From Carex sylvatica (lineage: Eukaryota; Streptophyta; Magnoliopsida; Poales; Cyperaceae): a stretch of DNA of 64,000 bases. The DNA lies in NCBI GenBank assembly GCA_964058845.1, contig CAXKVR010000936.1, forward strand, positions 67,001 to 131,000, in the 5' to 3' direction. Position numbers and translations under genes: made by a program. How positions within the stretch are numbered: the stretch's first letter is position 1; the number at the start of each line of letters is the position of its first letter. The notes below the pieces were generated by a model, which searched no databases, was not told the origin of the DNA, and saw only the letters and a list, made by a program, of their open reading frames with translations. Below are positions 35,701 through 47,230 of this stretch, in pieces.

Positions 35701-38700
35701 GCAGGGAAGTCATGTTTGTTGGATGCGTGCTCTTTCAGAAAAGCAGCCCACTCCAAGGAGAGCTCCATCTACATAAACAAAAGTAAAGGTTGTGAGATAT
35801 GACCATTTGAAAAACAAAAACTATAAAAAAGACCTAGCAACTCCAACATGTAAAGGCCAAGTCAGCTTTTGCTGATTTCTACCGGACAGATACACGCCAC
35901 AGCCAAAAGGGAAAGAAATAACCGTGCAACTAAAAAAGCAAGAACATATTGTGAATGAGACTTATCTTATAAGAGAAACCGCAAGGAAGTCACGGTTGTT
36001 GGATGCGTGCCCTTTCAGGAAAGCAGCCCACTCTAAGGAGAGCTCCTTCTACATAAACAAAAGTAAAGGTGGTGAGATATGACCATTTGAAAAACAAAAA
36101 CTATAAAAAAGACCTAGCAACTCCAACATGGAAAGGCCAAGTCAGCTTTTGCTGACTTCTACCGGACAGGTACACGACACAGCGAAAAGGAAAAGAAATA
36201 ACCGTGCAACTAAAAAAGCAAAGATATATTTTGAAGGAGACTTATCTTATAAGAGAAACCGCAGGGAAGTCACGGCTGCTGGATGCGGGCCGTTTCAGGA
36301 AAGCAGCCCACTCCAAGGAGAGCTCAATCTACATAAACAAAAGTAAAGGTTGTGATATATGACCATTTGAGAAACAAAAACTATAACAAAGACCTAGCAA
36401 CTCCAACATGTAAAGGCCAAGTCAGCTTTTGCTGACTTCTACCGGACAGGTACACGACACAGCCAAAAAGGAAAGAAATAACCGTGCAACTAAAAAAGCA
36501 AGGATATATTGTGAAGGGGACTTATCTTATAAGAGAAACCGCAAGGAAGTCATGTTTGTTGGATGCGTGCTCTTTCAGAAAAGCAGCCCACTCCAAGGAG
36601 AGCTCCATCTACATAAACAAAAGTAAAGGTTGTGAGATATGACCATTTGAAAAACAAACATTATAACAAAGACCTAGCAACTCCAACATGTAAAGGCCAA
36701 GTCAGCTTTTGCTGACTTCTACCGGACAGGTACACGACACAGCCAAAAGGGAAAGAAATAACCGTGCAACTAAAAAAGCAAGGATATATTGTGAAGGGGA
36801 CTTATCTTATAAGAGAAACCGCAAGGAAGTCATGTTTGTTGGATGCGTGCTCTTTCAGAAAAGCAGCCCACTCCAAGGAGAGCTCCATCTACATAAACAA
36901 AAGTAAAGGTTGTGAGATATGACCATTTGAGAAACAAAAACTATAACAAAGACCTAGCAACTCCAACATGTAAAGGCCAAGTCAGCTTTTGCTGACTTCT
37001 ACCGGACAGGTACACGACACAGCCAAAAGGGAAAGAAATAACCGTGCAACTAAAAAAGCAAGGATATATTGTGAAGGGGACTTATCTTATAAGAGAAACC
37101 GCAGGGAAGTCATGTTTGTTGGATGCGTGCTCTTTCAGAAAAGCAGCCCACTCCAAGGAGAGCTCCATCTACATAAACAAAAGTAAAGGTTGTGAGATAT
37201 GACCATTTGAAAAACAAAAACTATAAAAAAGACCTAGCAACTCCAACATGTAAAGGCCAAGTCAGCTTTTGCTGATTTCTACCGGACAGATACACGCCAC
37301 AGCCAAAAGGGAAAGAAATAACCGTGCAACTAAAAAAGCAAGAACATATTGTGAATGAGACTTATCTTATAAGAGAAACCGCAAGGAAGTCACGGTTGTT
37401 GGATGCGTGCCCTTTCAGGAAAGCAGCCCACTCTAAGGAGAGCTCCTTCTACATAAACAAAAGTAAAGGTGGTGAGATATGACCATTTGAAAAACAAAAA
37501 CTATAAAAAAGACCTAGCAACTCCAACATGGAAAGGCCAAGTCAGCTTTTGCTGACTTCTACCGGACAGGTACACGACACAGCGAAAAGGAAAAGAAATA
37601 ACCGTGCAACTAAAAAAGCAAAGATATATTTTGAAGGAGACTTATCTTATAAGAGAAACCGCAGGGAAGTCACGGCTGCTGGATGCGGGCCGTTTCAGGA
37701 AAGCAGCCCACTCCAAGGAGAGCTCAATCTACATAAACAAAAGTAAAGGTTGTGATATATGACCATTTGAGAAACAAAAACTATAACAAAGACCTAGCAA
37801 CTCCAACATGTAAAGGCCAAGTCAGCTTTTGCTGACTTCTACCGGACAGGTACACGACACAGCCAAAAAGGAAAGAAATAACCGTGCAACTAAAAAAGCA
37901 AGGATATATTGTGAAGGGGACTTATCTTATAAGAGAAACCGCAAGGAAGTCATGTTTGTTGGATGCGTGCTCTTTCAGAAAAGCAGCCCACTCCAAGGAG
38001 AGCTCCATCTACATAAACAAAAGTAAAGGTTGTGAGATATGACCATTTGAAAAACAAACATTATAACAAAGACCTAGCAACTCCAACATGTAAAGGCCAA
38101 GTCAGCTTTTGCTGACTTCTACCGGACAGGTACACGACACAGCCAAAAGGGAAAGAAATAACCGTGCAACTAAAAAAGCAAGGATATATTGTGAAGGGGA
38201 CTTATCTTATAAGAGAAACCGCAAGGAAGTCATGTTTGTTGGATGCGTGCTCTTTCAGAAAAGCAGCCCACTCCAAGGAGAGCTCAATCTACATAAACAA
38301 AAGTAAAGGTTGTGATATATGACCATTTGAGAAACAAAAACTATAACAAAGACCTAGCAACTCCAACATGTAAAGGCCAAGTCAGCTTTTGCTGACTTCT
38401 ACCGGACAGGTACACGACACAGCCAAAAAGGAAAGAAATAACCGTGCAACTAAAAAAGCAAGGATATATTGTGAAGGGGACTTATCTTATAAGAGAAACC
38501 GCAAGGAAGTCATGTTTGTTGGATGCGTGCTCTTTCAGAAAAGCAGCCCACTCCAAGGAGAGCTCCATCTACATAAACAAAAGTAAAGGTTGTGAGATAT
38601 GACCATTTGAAAAACAAACATTATAACAAAGACCTAGCAACTCCAACATGTAAAGGCCAAGTCAGCTTTTGCTGACTTCTACCGGACAGGTACACGACAC

Positions 38701-41700
38701 AGCCAAAAGGGAAAGAAATAACCGTGCAACTAAAAAAGCAAGGATATATTGTGAAGGGGACTTATCTTATAAGAGAAACCGCAAGGAAGTCACGGCTGCT
38801 GGATGCGTGCTCTTTCAGAAAAGCAGCCCACTCCAAGGAGAGCTCAATCTACATAAACAAAAGTAAAGGTTGTGAGATATGACCATTTGAGAAACAAAAA
38901 CTATAACAAAGACCTAGCAACTCCAACATGTAAAGGCCAAGTCAGCTTTTGCTGACTTCTACCGGACAGGTACACGACACAGCCAAAAAGGAAAGAAATA
39001 ACCGTGCAACTAAAAAATGAAGGATATATTGTGAAGGAGACTTATCTTATAATAAGAGAAACCGCAAGGAAGTCATGTTTGTTGGATGCGTGCTCTTTCA
39101 GAAAAGCAGCCCACTCCAAGGAGAGCTCCATCTACATAAACAAAAGTAAAGGTTGTGAGATATGACCATTTGAAAAACAAACATTATAACAAAGACCTAG
39201 CAACTCGAACATGTAAAGGCCAAGTCAGCTTTTGCTGATTTCTACCGGACAGGTACACGCCACAGCCAAAAGGGAAAGAAATAACCGTGCAACTAAAAAA
39301 GCAAGGATATATTGTGAAGGGGACTTATCTTATAAGAGAAACCGCAAGGAAGTCACGGCTGCTGGATGCGTGCTCTTTCAGAAAAGCAGCCCACTCCAAG
39401 GAGAGCTCAATCTACATAAACAAAAGTAAAGGTTGTGAGATATGACCATTTGAGAAACAAAAACTATAACAAAGACCTAGCAACTCCAACATGTAAAGGC
39501 CAAGTCAGCTTTTGCTGACTTCTACCGGACAGGTACACGACACAGCCAAAAAGGAAAGAAATAACCGTGCAACTAAAAAATGAAGGATATATTGTGAAGG
39601 AGACTTATCTTATAATAAGAGAAACCGCAAGGAAGTCATGTTTGTTGGATGCGTGCTCTTTCAGAAAAGCAGCCCACTCCAAGGAGAGCTCCATCTACAT
39701 AAACAAAAGTAAAGGTTGTGAGATATGACCATTTGAAAAACAAACATTATAACAAAGACCTAGCAACTCGAACATGTAAAGGCCAAGTCAGCTTTTGCTG
39801 ATTTCTACCGGACAGGTACACGCCACAGCCAAAAGGGAAAGAAATAACCGTGCAACTAAAAAAGCAAGAACATATTGTGAAGGAGACTTATCTTATAAGA
39901 GAAACCGCAGGGAAGTCACGGTTGCTGGATGCGTGCCCTTTCAGGAAAGCAGCCCACTCTAAGGAGAGCTCCTTCTACATAAACAAAAGTAAAGGTGGTG
40001 AGATATGACCATTTGAAAAACAAAAACTATAACAAAGACCTAGCAAACTCCAACATGTAAAGGCCAAGTCAGCTTTTGCTGACTTCTACCGGACAGGTAC
40101 ACGACACAGCCAAAAGGGAAAGAAATAACCGTGCAACTAAAAAAGCAAGGATATATTGTGAAGGAGACTTATCTTATAAGAGAAATCGCAAGGAAGTCAC
40201 GGTTGTTGGATGCGTGCCGTTTCAGGAAAGCAGCCCACTCCAAGGAGAGCTCCTTCTACATAAAAAAAAGTAAAGGTTGTGAGAAATGACCATTTGAAAA
40301 ACAAAAACTATAACAAACACCTAGCAACTCCAACATGTAAAGGCCAAGTCAGCTTTTGCTGACTTCTACCGGACAGGTACACGACACAGCGAAAAGGAAA
40401 AGAAATAACCGTGCAACTAAAAAAGCAAAGATATATTTTGAAGGAGACTTATCTTATAAGAGAAACCGCAGGGAAGTCACGGCTGCTGGATGCGGGCCGT
40501 TTCAGGAAAGCAGCCCACTCCAAGGAGAGCTCAATCTACATAAACAAAAGTAAAGGTTGTGAGATATGACCATTTGAGAAACAAAAACTATAACAAAGAC
40601 CTAGCAACTCCAACATGTAAAGGCCAAATCAGCTTTTGCTGACTTCTACCGGACAGGTACACGACACAGCCAAAAAGGAAAGAAATAACCGTGCAACTAA
40701 AAAAGCAAGGATATATTGTGAAGGGGACTTATCTTATAAGAGAAACCGCAAGGAAGTCATGTTTGTTGGATGCGTGCTCTTTCAGAAAAGCAGCCCACTC
40801 CAAGGAGAGCCCCATCTACATAAACAAAAGTAAAGGTTGTGAGATATGACCATTTGAAAAACAAACATTATAACAAAGACCTAGCAACTCCAACATGTAA
40901 AGGCCAAGTCAGCTTTTGCTGACTTCTACCGGACAGGTACACGACACAGCCAAAAGGGAAAGAAATAACCGTGCAACTAAAAAAGCAAGGATATATTGTG
41001 AAGGGGACTTATCTTATAAGAGAAACCGCAAGGAAGTCACGGCTGCTGGATGCGTGCTCTTTCAGAAAAGCAGCCCACTCCAAGGAGAGCTCAATCTACA
41101 TAAACAAAAGTAAAGGTTGTGAGATATGACCATTTGAGAAACAAAAACTATAACAAAGACCTAGCAACTCCAACATGTAAAGGCCAAGTCAGCTTTTGCT
41201 GACTTCTACCGGACAGGTACACGACACAGCCAAAAAGGAAAGAAATAACCGTGCAACTAAAAAATGAAGGATATATTGTGAAGGAGACTTATCTTATAAT
41301 AAGAGAAACCGCAAGGAAGTCATGTTTGTTGGATGCGTGCTCTTTCAGAAAAGCAGCCCACTCCAAGGAGAGCTCCATCTACATAAACAAAAGTAAAGGT
41401 TGTGAGATATGACCATTTGAAAAACAAACATTATAACAAAGACCTAGCAACTCGAACATGTAAAGGCCAAGTCAGCTTTTGCTGATTTCTACCGGACAGG
41501 TACACGCCACAGCCAAAAGGGAAAGAAATAATAGTGCAACTAAAAAAGCAAGAACATATTGTGAATGAGACTTATCTTATAAGAGAAACCGCAAGGAAGT
41601 CACGGTTGTTGGATGCGTGCCCTTTCAGGAAAGCAGCCCACTCTAAGGAGAGCTCCATCTATATAAACAAAAGTAAAGGTTGTGAGATATGACCATTTGA

Positions 41701-44700
41701 AAAACAAAAACTATAACAAAGACCTAGCAACTCCAACATGTAAAGGCCAAGTCAGCTTTTGCTGACTTCTACCGGACAGGTACACGACACAGCCAAAAGG
41801 GAAAGAAATAACCGTGCAACTAAAAAAGCAAGGATATATTGTGAAGGGGACTTATCTTATAAGAGAAACCGCAAGGAAGTCAAGTTTGTTGGATGCGTGC
41901 TCTTTCAGAAAAGCAGCCCACTCCAAGGAGAGCTCCATCTACATAAACAAAAGTAAAGGTTGTGAGATATGACCATTTGAAAAACAAACATTATAACAAA
42001 GACCTAGCAACTCCAACATGTAAAGGCCAAGTCAGCTTTTGCTGACTTCTACCGGACAGGTACACGACACAGCCAAAAAGGAAAGAAATAACCGTGCAAC
42101 TAAAAAAGCAAGGATATATTGTGAAGGGGACTTATCTTATAAGAGAAACCGCAAGGAAGTCATGTTTGTTGGATGCGTGCTCTTTCAGAAAAGCAGCCCA
42201 CTCCAAGGAGAGCTCCATCTACATAAACAAAAGTAAAGGTTGTGAGATATGACCATTTGAAAAACAAACATTATAACAAAGACCTAGCAACTCCAACATG
42301 TAAAGGCCCAGTCAGCTTTTGCTGACTCCTACCGGACAGGTACACGACACAGCCAAAAGGAAAAGAAATAACCGTGCAACTAAAAAAGCAAGAACATATT
42401 GTGAATGAGACTTATCTTATAAGAGAAACCGCAAGGAAGTCACGGTTGTTGCATGCGTGCCGTTTCAGGAAAGCAGCCCACTCCAAGGAGACCTCCTTCT
42501 ACATAAACAAAAGTAAAGGTTGTGAGATATGACCATTTGAAAAACAAAAACTATAACAAAGACCTAGCAACTCCAACATGTAAAGGCCAAGTCAGCTTTT
42601 GCTGACTCCTACCGGACAGGTACACGACACAGCCAAAAGGGAAAGAAATAACCGTGCAACTAAAAAAGCAAGGATATATTGTGAAGGAGACTTATCTTAT
42701 AAGAGAAACCGCAAGGAAGTCACGGTTGTTGCATGCGTGCCGTTTCAGGAAAGCAGCCCACTCCAAAGAGAGCTCCTTCTACATAAACAAAAGTAAAGGT
42801 TGTGAGATATGACCATTTGAAAAACAAAAACTATAACAAAGACCTAGCAACTCCAACATGTAAAGGCCAAGTCAGCTTTTGCTGACTCCTACCGGACAGG
42901 TACACGACACAGCCAAAAGGGAAAGAAATAACCGTGCAACTAAAAAAGCAAGGATATATTGTGAAGGAGACTTATCTTATAAGAGAAACCGCAAGGAAGT
43001 CACGGTTGTTGGATTCGTGCCCTTTCAGGAAAGCAGCCCACTCCAAGGAGAGCTCCATCTATATAAACAAAAGTAAAGGTTGTGAGATATGACCATTTGA
43101 AAAACAAAAACTATAACAAAGACCTAGCAACTCCAACATGTAAAGGCCAAGTCAGCTTTTGCTGACTTCTACCGGACAGGTACACGACACAGCCAAAAGG
43201 AAAAGAAATAACCGTGCAACTAAAAAAGCAAGAACATATTGTGAATGAGACATATCTTATAAGAGAAACCGCAAGGAAGTCACGGTTGTTGGATTCGTGC
43301 CCTTTCAGGAAAGCAGCCCACTCCAAGGAGAGCTCCATCTATATAAACAAAAGTAAAGGTTGTGAGATATGACCATTTGAAAAACAAAAACTATAACAAA
43401 GACCTAGCAACTCCAACATGTAAAGGCCAAGTCAGCTTTTGCTGACTCCTACCGGACAGGTACACGACACAGCCAAAAGGGAAAGAAATAACCGTGCAAC
43501 TAAAAAAGCAAGGATATATTGTGAAGGAGACTTATCTTATAAGAGAAACCGCAAGGAAGTCACGGTTGTTGGATGCGTGCCCTTTCAGGAAAGCAGCCCA
43601 CTCCAAGGAGAGCTCCTTCTACATAAACAAAAGTAAAGGTTGTGAGAAATGACCATTTGAAAAACAAAAACTATAACAAACACCTAGCAACTCCAACATG
43701 TAAAGGCCAAGTCAGCTTTTGCTGACTCCTACCGGACAGGTACACGACACAGCCAAAAGGGAAAAAAATAACCGTGCAACTAAAAAAGGAAGGATATATT
43801 GTGAAGGAGACATATCTTATAAGAGAAACCGCAAGGAAGTCACGGTTGTTGGATTCGTACCCTTTCAGGAAAGCAGCCCACTCCAAGGAGAGCTCCATCT
43901 ATATAAACAAAAGTAAAGGTTGTGAGATATGACCATTTGAAAAACAAAAACTATAACAAAGACCTAGCAACTCCAACATGTAAAGGCCAAGTCAGCTTTT
44001 GCTGACTTCTACCGGACAGGTACACGACACAGCCAAAAGGAAAAGAAATAACCGTGCAACTAAAAAAGCAAGAACATATTGTGAATGAGACTTATCTTAT
44101 AAGAGAAACCGCAAGGAAGTCACGGTTGTTGCATGCGTGCCGTTTCAGGAAAGCAGCCCACTCCAAGGAGACCTCCTTCTACATAAACAAAAGTAAAGGT
44201 TGTGAGATATGACCATTTGAAAAACAAAAACTATAACAAAGACCTAGCAACTCCAACATGTAAAGGCCAAGTCAGCTTTTGCTGACTCCTACCGGACAGG
44301 TACACGACACAGCCAAAAGGGAAAAAAATAACCGTGCAACTAAAAAAGGAAGGATATATTGTGAAGGAGACATATCTTATAAGAGAAACCGCAAGGAAGT
44401 CACGGTTGTTGGATTCGTGCCCTTTCAGGAAAGCAGCCCACTCCAAGGAGAGCTCCATCTATATAAACAAAAGTAAAGGTTGTGAGATATGACCATTTGA
44501 AAAACAAAAACTATAACAAAGACCTAGCAACTCCAACATGTAAAGGCCAAGTCAGCTTTTGCTGACTTCTACCGGACAGGTACACGACACAGCCAAAAGG
44601 AAAAGAAATAACCGTGCAACTAAAAAAGCAAGAACATATTGTGAATGAGACATATCTTATAAGAGAAACCGCAAGGAAGTCACGGTTGTTGGATTCGTGC

Positions 44701-45376
44701 CCTTTCAGGAAAGCAGCCCACTCCAAGGAGAGCTCCATCTATATAAACAAAAGTAAAGGTTGTGAGATATGACCATTTGAAAAACAAAAACTATAACAAA
44801 GACCTAGCAACTCCAACATGTAAAGGCCAAGTCAGCTTTTGCTGACTCCTACCGGACAGGTACACGACACAGCCAAAAGGGAAAGAAATAACCGTGCAAC
44901 TAAAAAAGCAAGGATATATTGTGAAGGAGACTTATCTTATAAGAGAAACCGCAAGGAAGTCACGGTTGTTGCATGCGTGCCGTTTCAGGAAAGCAGCCCA
45001 CTCCAAGGAGAGCTCCTTCTACATAAACAAAAGTAAAGGTTGTGAGATATGACCATTTGAAAAACAAAAACTATAACAAAGACCTAGCAACTCCAACATG
45101 TAAAGGCCAAGTCAGCTTTTGCTGACTTCTACCGGACAGGTACACGACACAGCCAAAAGGGAAAGAAATAACCGTGCAACTAAAAAAGCAAGGATATATT
45201 CTGAAGGAGACTTATCTTATAAGAGAAACCGCAAGGAAGTCACGGTTGTTGGATTCGTGCCCTTTCAGGAAAGCAGCCCACTCCAAGGAGAGCTCCATCT
45301 ACATAAACAAAAGTAAAGGTTGTGAGATATGACCATTTGAAAAACAAAAACTATAACAAAGACCTAGCAACTCCAA
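32773..45376. repeat. 45-copy tandem satellite, 280-bp unit, with higher-order structure
   Basis: The unit runs from AAGGCCAAGTCAGC to CCTAGCAACTCCAACATGTA and repeats every 280 bp. A few units are 281 or 283 bp, and three carry an extra ATA in CTTATCTTATAATAAG (units at 38949, 39512 and 41196). I count 45 starts of the TTGCTGA. landmark from 32789 to 45119. Units fall into recognisable types. One type (GAAAAGGAAAAG, TGGATGCGGGCC) starts at 33069, 33909, 35029, 36149, 37549 and 40356. Another (CTGATTTCTACC, CACGCCAC, TCTAAGGAG) starts at 33629, 34749, 35869 and 37269. This gives a 4-unit (1,120 bp) register that becomes 5-unit (1,400 bp). Units from about 42319 onward form a separate group (often GACTCCT). 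Every unit holds the hairpin AAGTCAGCTTTTGCTGACTT or a variant, and the palindrome TCTTATAAGA. Because 280 is not a multiple of 3, no continuous frame crosses units; the 65-codon frames start at TTG and are broken by TGA in several types. Confidence 0.97.
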
Positions 45377-45377
45377 A

Positions 45378-45405
45378 CCCTGAACCCTAAATCCTAAACC
45401 CTAAA
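45378..45405. repeat. four degenerate telomere-type heptamers at the satellite's right edge
   Basis: Immediately after the last satellite base come four consecutive 7-mers matching CCCTAAA with one substitution in the first (CCCTGAA) and one in the third (TCCTAAA). The phase is exact. The satellite's own end (CTCCAA) overlaps the start of the tract by two bases. Confidence 0.8.
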
Positions 45406-45406
45406 A

Positions 45407-46059
45407 GCTTACTTGGTTTTTACTTGTTGGCCAAATTACCAGCCAAATCTCCTTTTTTTAATATATCCTGTTTTCGTTGAAACTAATTTACTGCATCCCC
45501 TACAAATCTCAACCATAGAAAAGCAACTACAACTAGTTATCCAAAACTTCGACCAGCAGCAGAACTAAGCTAACATCCTTGTCCAGTAGAGTCAATACAA
45601 ACTAAAGAAGGTTTAAAGAGACCACATCCCCTCAGTAGGTCAACCACTGGGTTGTACTGTGTATCATATGGCCTATGAACTCTGCTTCTATTTCAGCTAT
45701 GTCTATCTGAATGGAGATTATCCTAGTATGGCACACACCAAAAATATATTGCATATGTTTTCTGAATACATCTAATTTGGGAAAAATAAGAAATGCTATA
45801 ATGTTGGACTGGCATATATAGGAAAAGTACTGGCATATAATTTCAGCATAAGTTGTTAGTGACCGACAAATTAACATGATTGCACCCATCTCAAAAGGTC
45901 AAGGGTCATTTGAACAGGTAAAAAAATGGATCAGAGGGCAATTCAACATAATACTGAAGTTTAGGGTTTATTCCAAACTTCCCTAAAGAAACTAAAAAGA
46001 ACAAAACAGAAAATACTAAAAAGATCCAGTTGACAACAATAAAAAAAATGTCATCCACC
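45407..46059. other. stretch between satellite and F-box relic
   Basis: No supported gene. A minus-strand frame at 45632-45889 (85 codons) lies just downstream of the F-box relic and may be its 3' flank. I recognise nothing in it. Confidence 0.35.
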
Positions 46060-47230
46060 TCATGAACCAGCTTTCAGTGATCTCAGAGCAGGACAATTAT
46101 GGAGTATCTTTGTAATAGCTTCAAAATTATACTTGTGAAAGCAAAGGGTCACATCCAAGTGCTTCAAATTAAAAAATTTAGGCACATCTTTTCCAGATTC
46201 CAACAAGACAGGCGTTGGGTATTTCTCAAACTGTTCAAATCACACACATGTAAATAATATCTATGCAAAGCAACAACCTATAATTGTACTTTATGTCACT
46301 AAGCAAGCATATAAAGCTGTCATACCAATATCAGATTCAAATCTGACATAGCATAACACACCACTTTAAAGTTGAAAAGAAGGGTCAACTGATTGGTTGA
46401 GATACACAAATTTAAACAAGTAAATAGCTAAGAGGGGTAAAACTTATTACCTCGTTCTCCTTTATACGCAGACTTAGCTCTTCCACATGTGAGATGTAAT
46501 TTAACAGCCCAGCAACAGTACTGACATTTCTCTCATGAATATCATGAAAGTTAATCAAAGCTTTTCTCAACAAAGGAACCTCCGCATGAATGTGAGATGG
46601 ATTTTCAAGGTTGTACTGAATTTCCAAATGAAGTGACTCCAATGAGGGAAGAGATAACCTCACAATATCAAGTTTTTGAGTCGTACCGGTAATAATCAGT
46701 TTGAGTTTTCTGATTGTCTGGGAGGAAAGGCTAAGCCCAGGTGTGTCACTCTACATGAAGATATAAATCTTCCAAGGAACACAATTCAGGGAGAAGTGGG
46801 TTGATGTCAGCCAGGTCAACAGCAACCAATCTAAGGGAAAGACTTCTGAGGTAGGTTAAATTGATTACAGAAGGAAAATTAAGTACTTACCAAAATAGAA
46901 AATGTCATTCAAGTCAAGCCAAAGACACCTTAGAGAGTTAATTGTAAAGATAACGGGAAGGATAAGTAAGAATCACTAATCCAGTAATTATCGATTGTGA
47001 GGTGGCGCAAGTTGAGGGAATGGGCCTTGGCGAGAAAGGATGAAACCATGTCTCTAAATTTTCGACTAGTGCGGGATACCTCTAGGCGCAAGCTGAGTAG
47101 GGGAACAAAAACAATGGACGTATGTGGTGTTGTTTTGACTGGACAGAGTAGTGGTGAGGGAAAGGGTCAATCGGGCTTCCTGCATTTCAGTTCAACCTCG
47201 TCAGAGATTCTTCTATCTAAATCAAAAAAT
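46060..47230 (-). pseudogene. F-box/FBD-LRR protein relic (leucine-rich and FBD part)
   Basis: The minus strand carries the leucine-rich and FBD portions of a plant F-box/LRR protein (substrate-recruiting subunits of SCF ubiquitin ligases). The segments in order are: about 47110-46891 with PLLSLRLEVSRTSRKFRDM and AKAHSLNLRHLTIDNYW; about 46860-46755 with YLRSLSLRLVAVDLADINPL; about 46752-46451 with SLSSQTIRKLKL, SLPSLESLHLEI and HVEELSLRIKENE; then an intron (donor GAG|GTAATA) and 46230-46060 with FFNLKHLDVTL, ITKILHNCPALRSL and a stop. Two single-base frame breaks (near 46930 and near 46750) and the lack of an identifiable F-box motif upstream argue for a pseudogene. The last intron and its two exons are clean. 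Confidence 0.75.

Noticed and set aside
43111..44738. Minus-strand 75-codon frames (MELSLEWAAFLKG...) in the satellite
   Set aside because: These are shadows of the same repeat unit on the other strand, present only in some variants.
32789..45316. About 35 open frames of 65 codons (starting LTSTGQVHDTAK...) along the satellite, suggesting a tandem small-protein gene family
   Set aside because: They begin at TTG rather than ATG and occur only because the same 280-bp unit repeats. 280 is not a multiple of 3, so frames do not join, and several unit types contain in-frame TGA. No promoter or splice logic supports translation.
32773..45376. CRISPR-like or rDNA spacer interpretation of the array
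   Set aside because: The whole 280-bp unit is conserved with no repeat/spacer split, and no rRNA sequence is present nearby.
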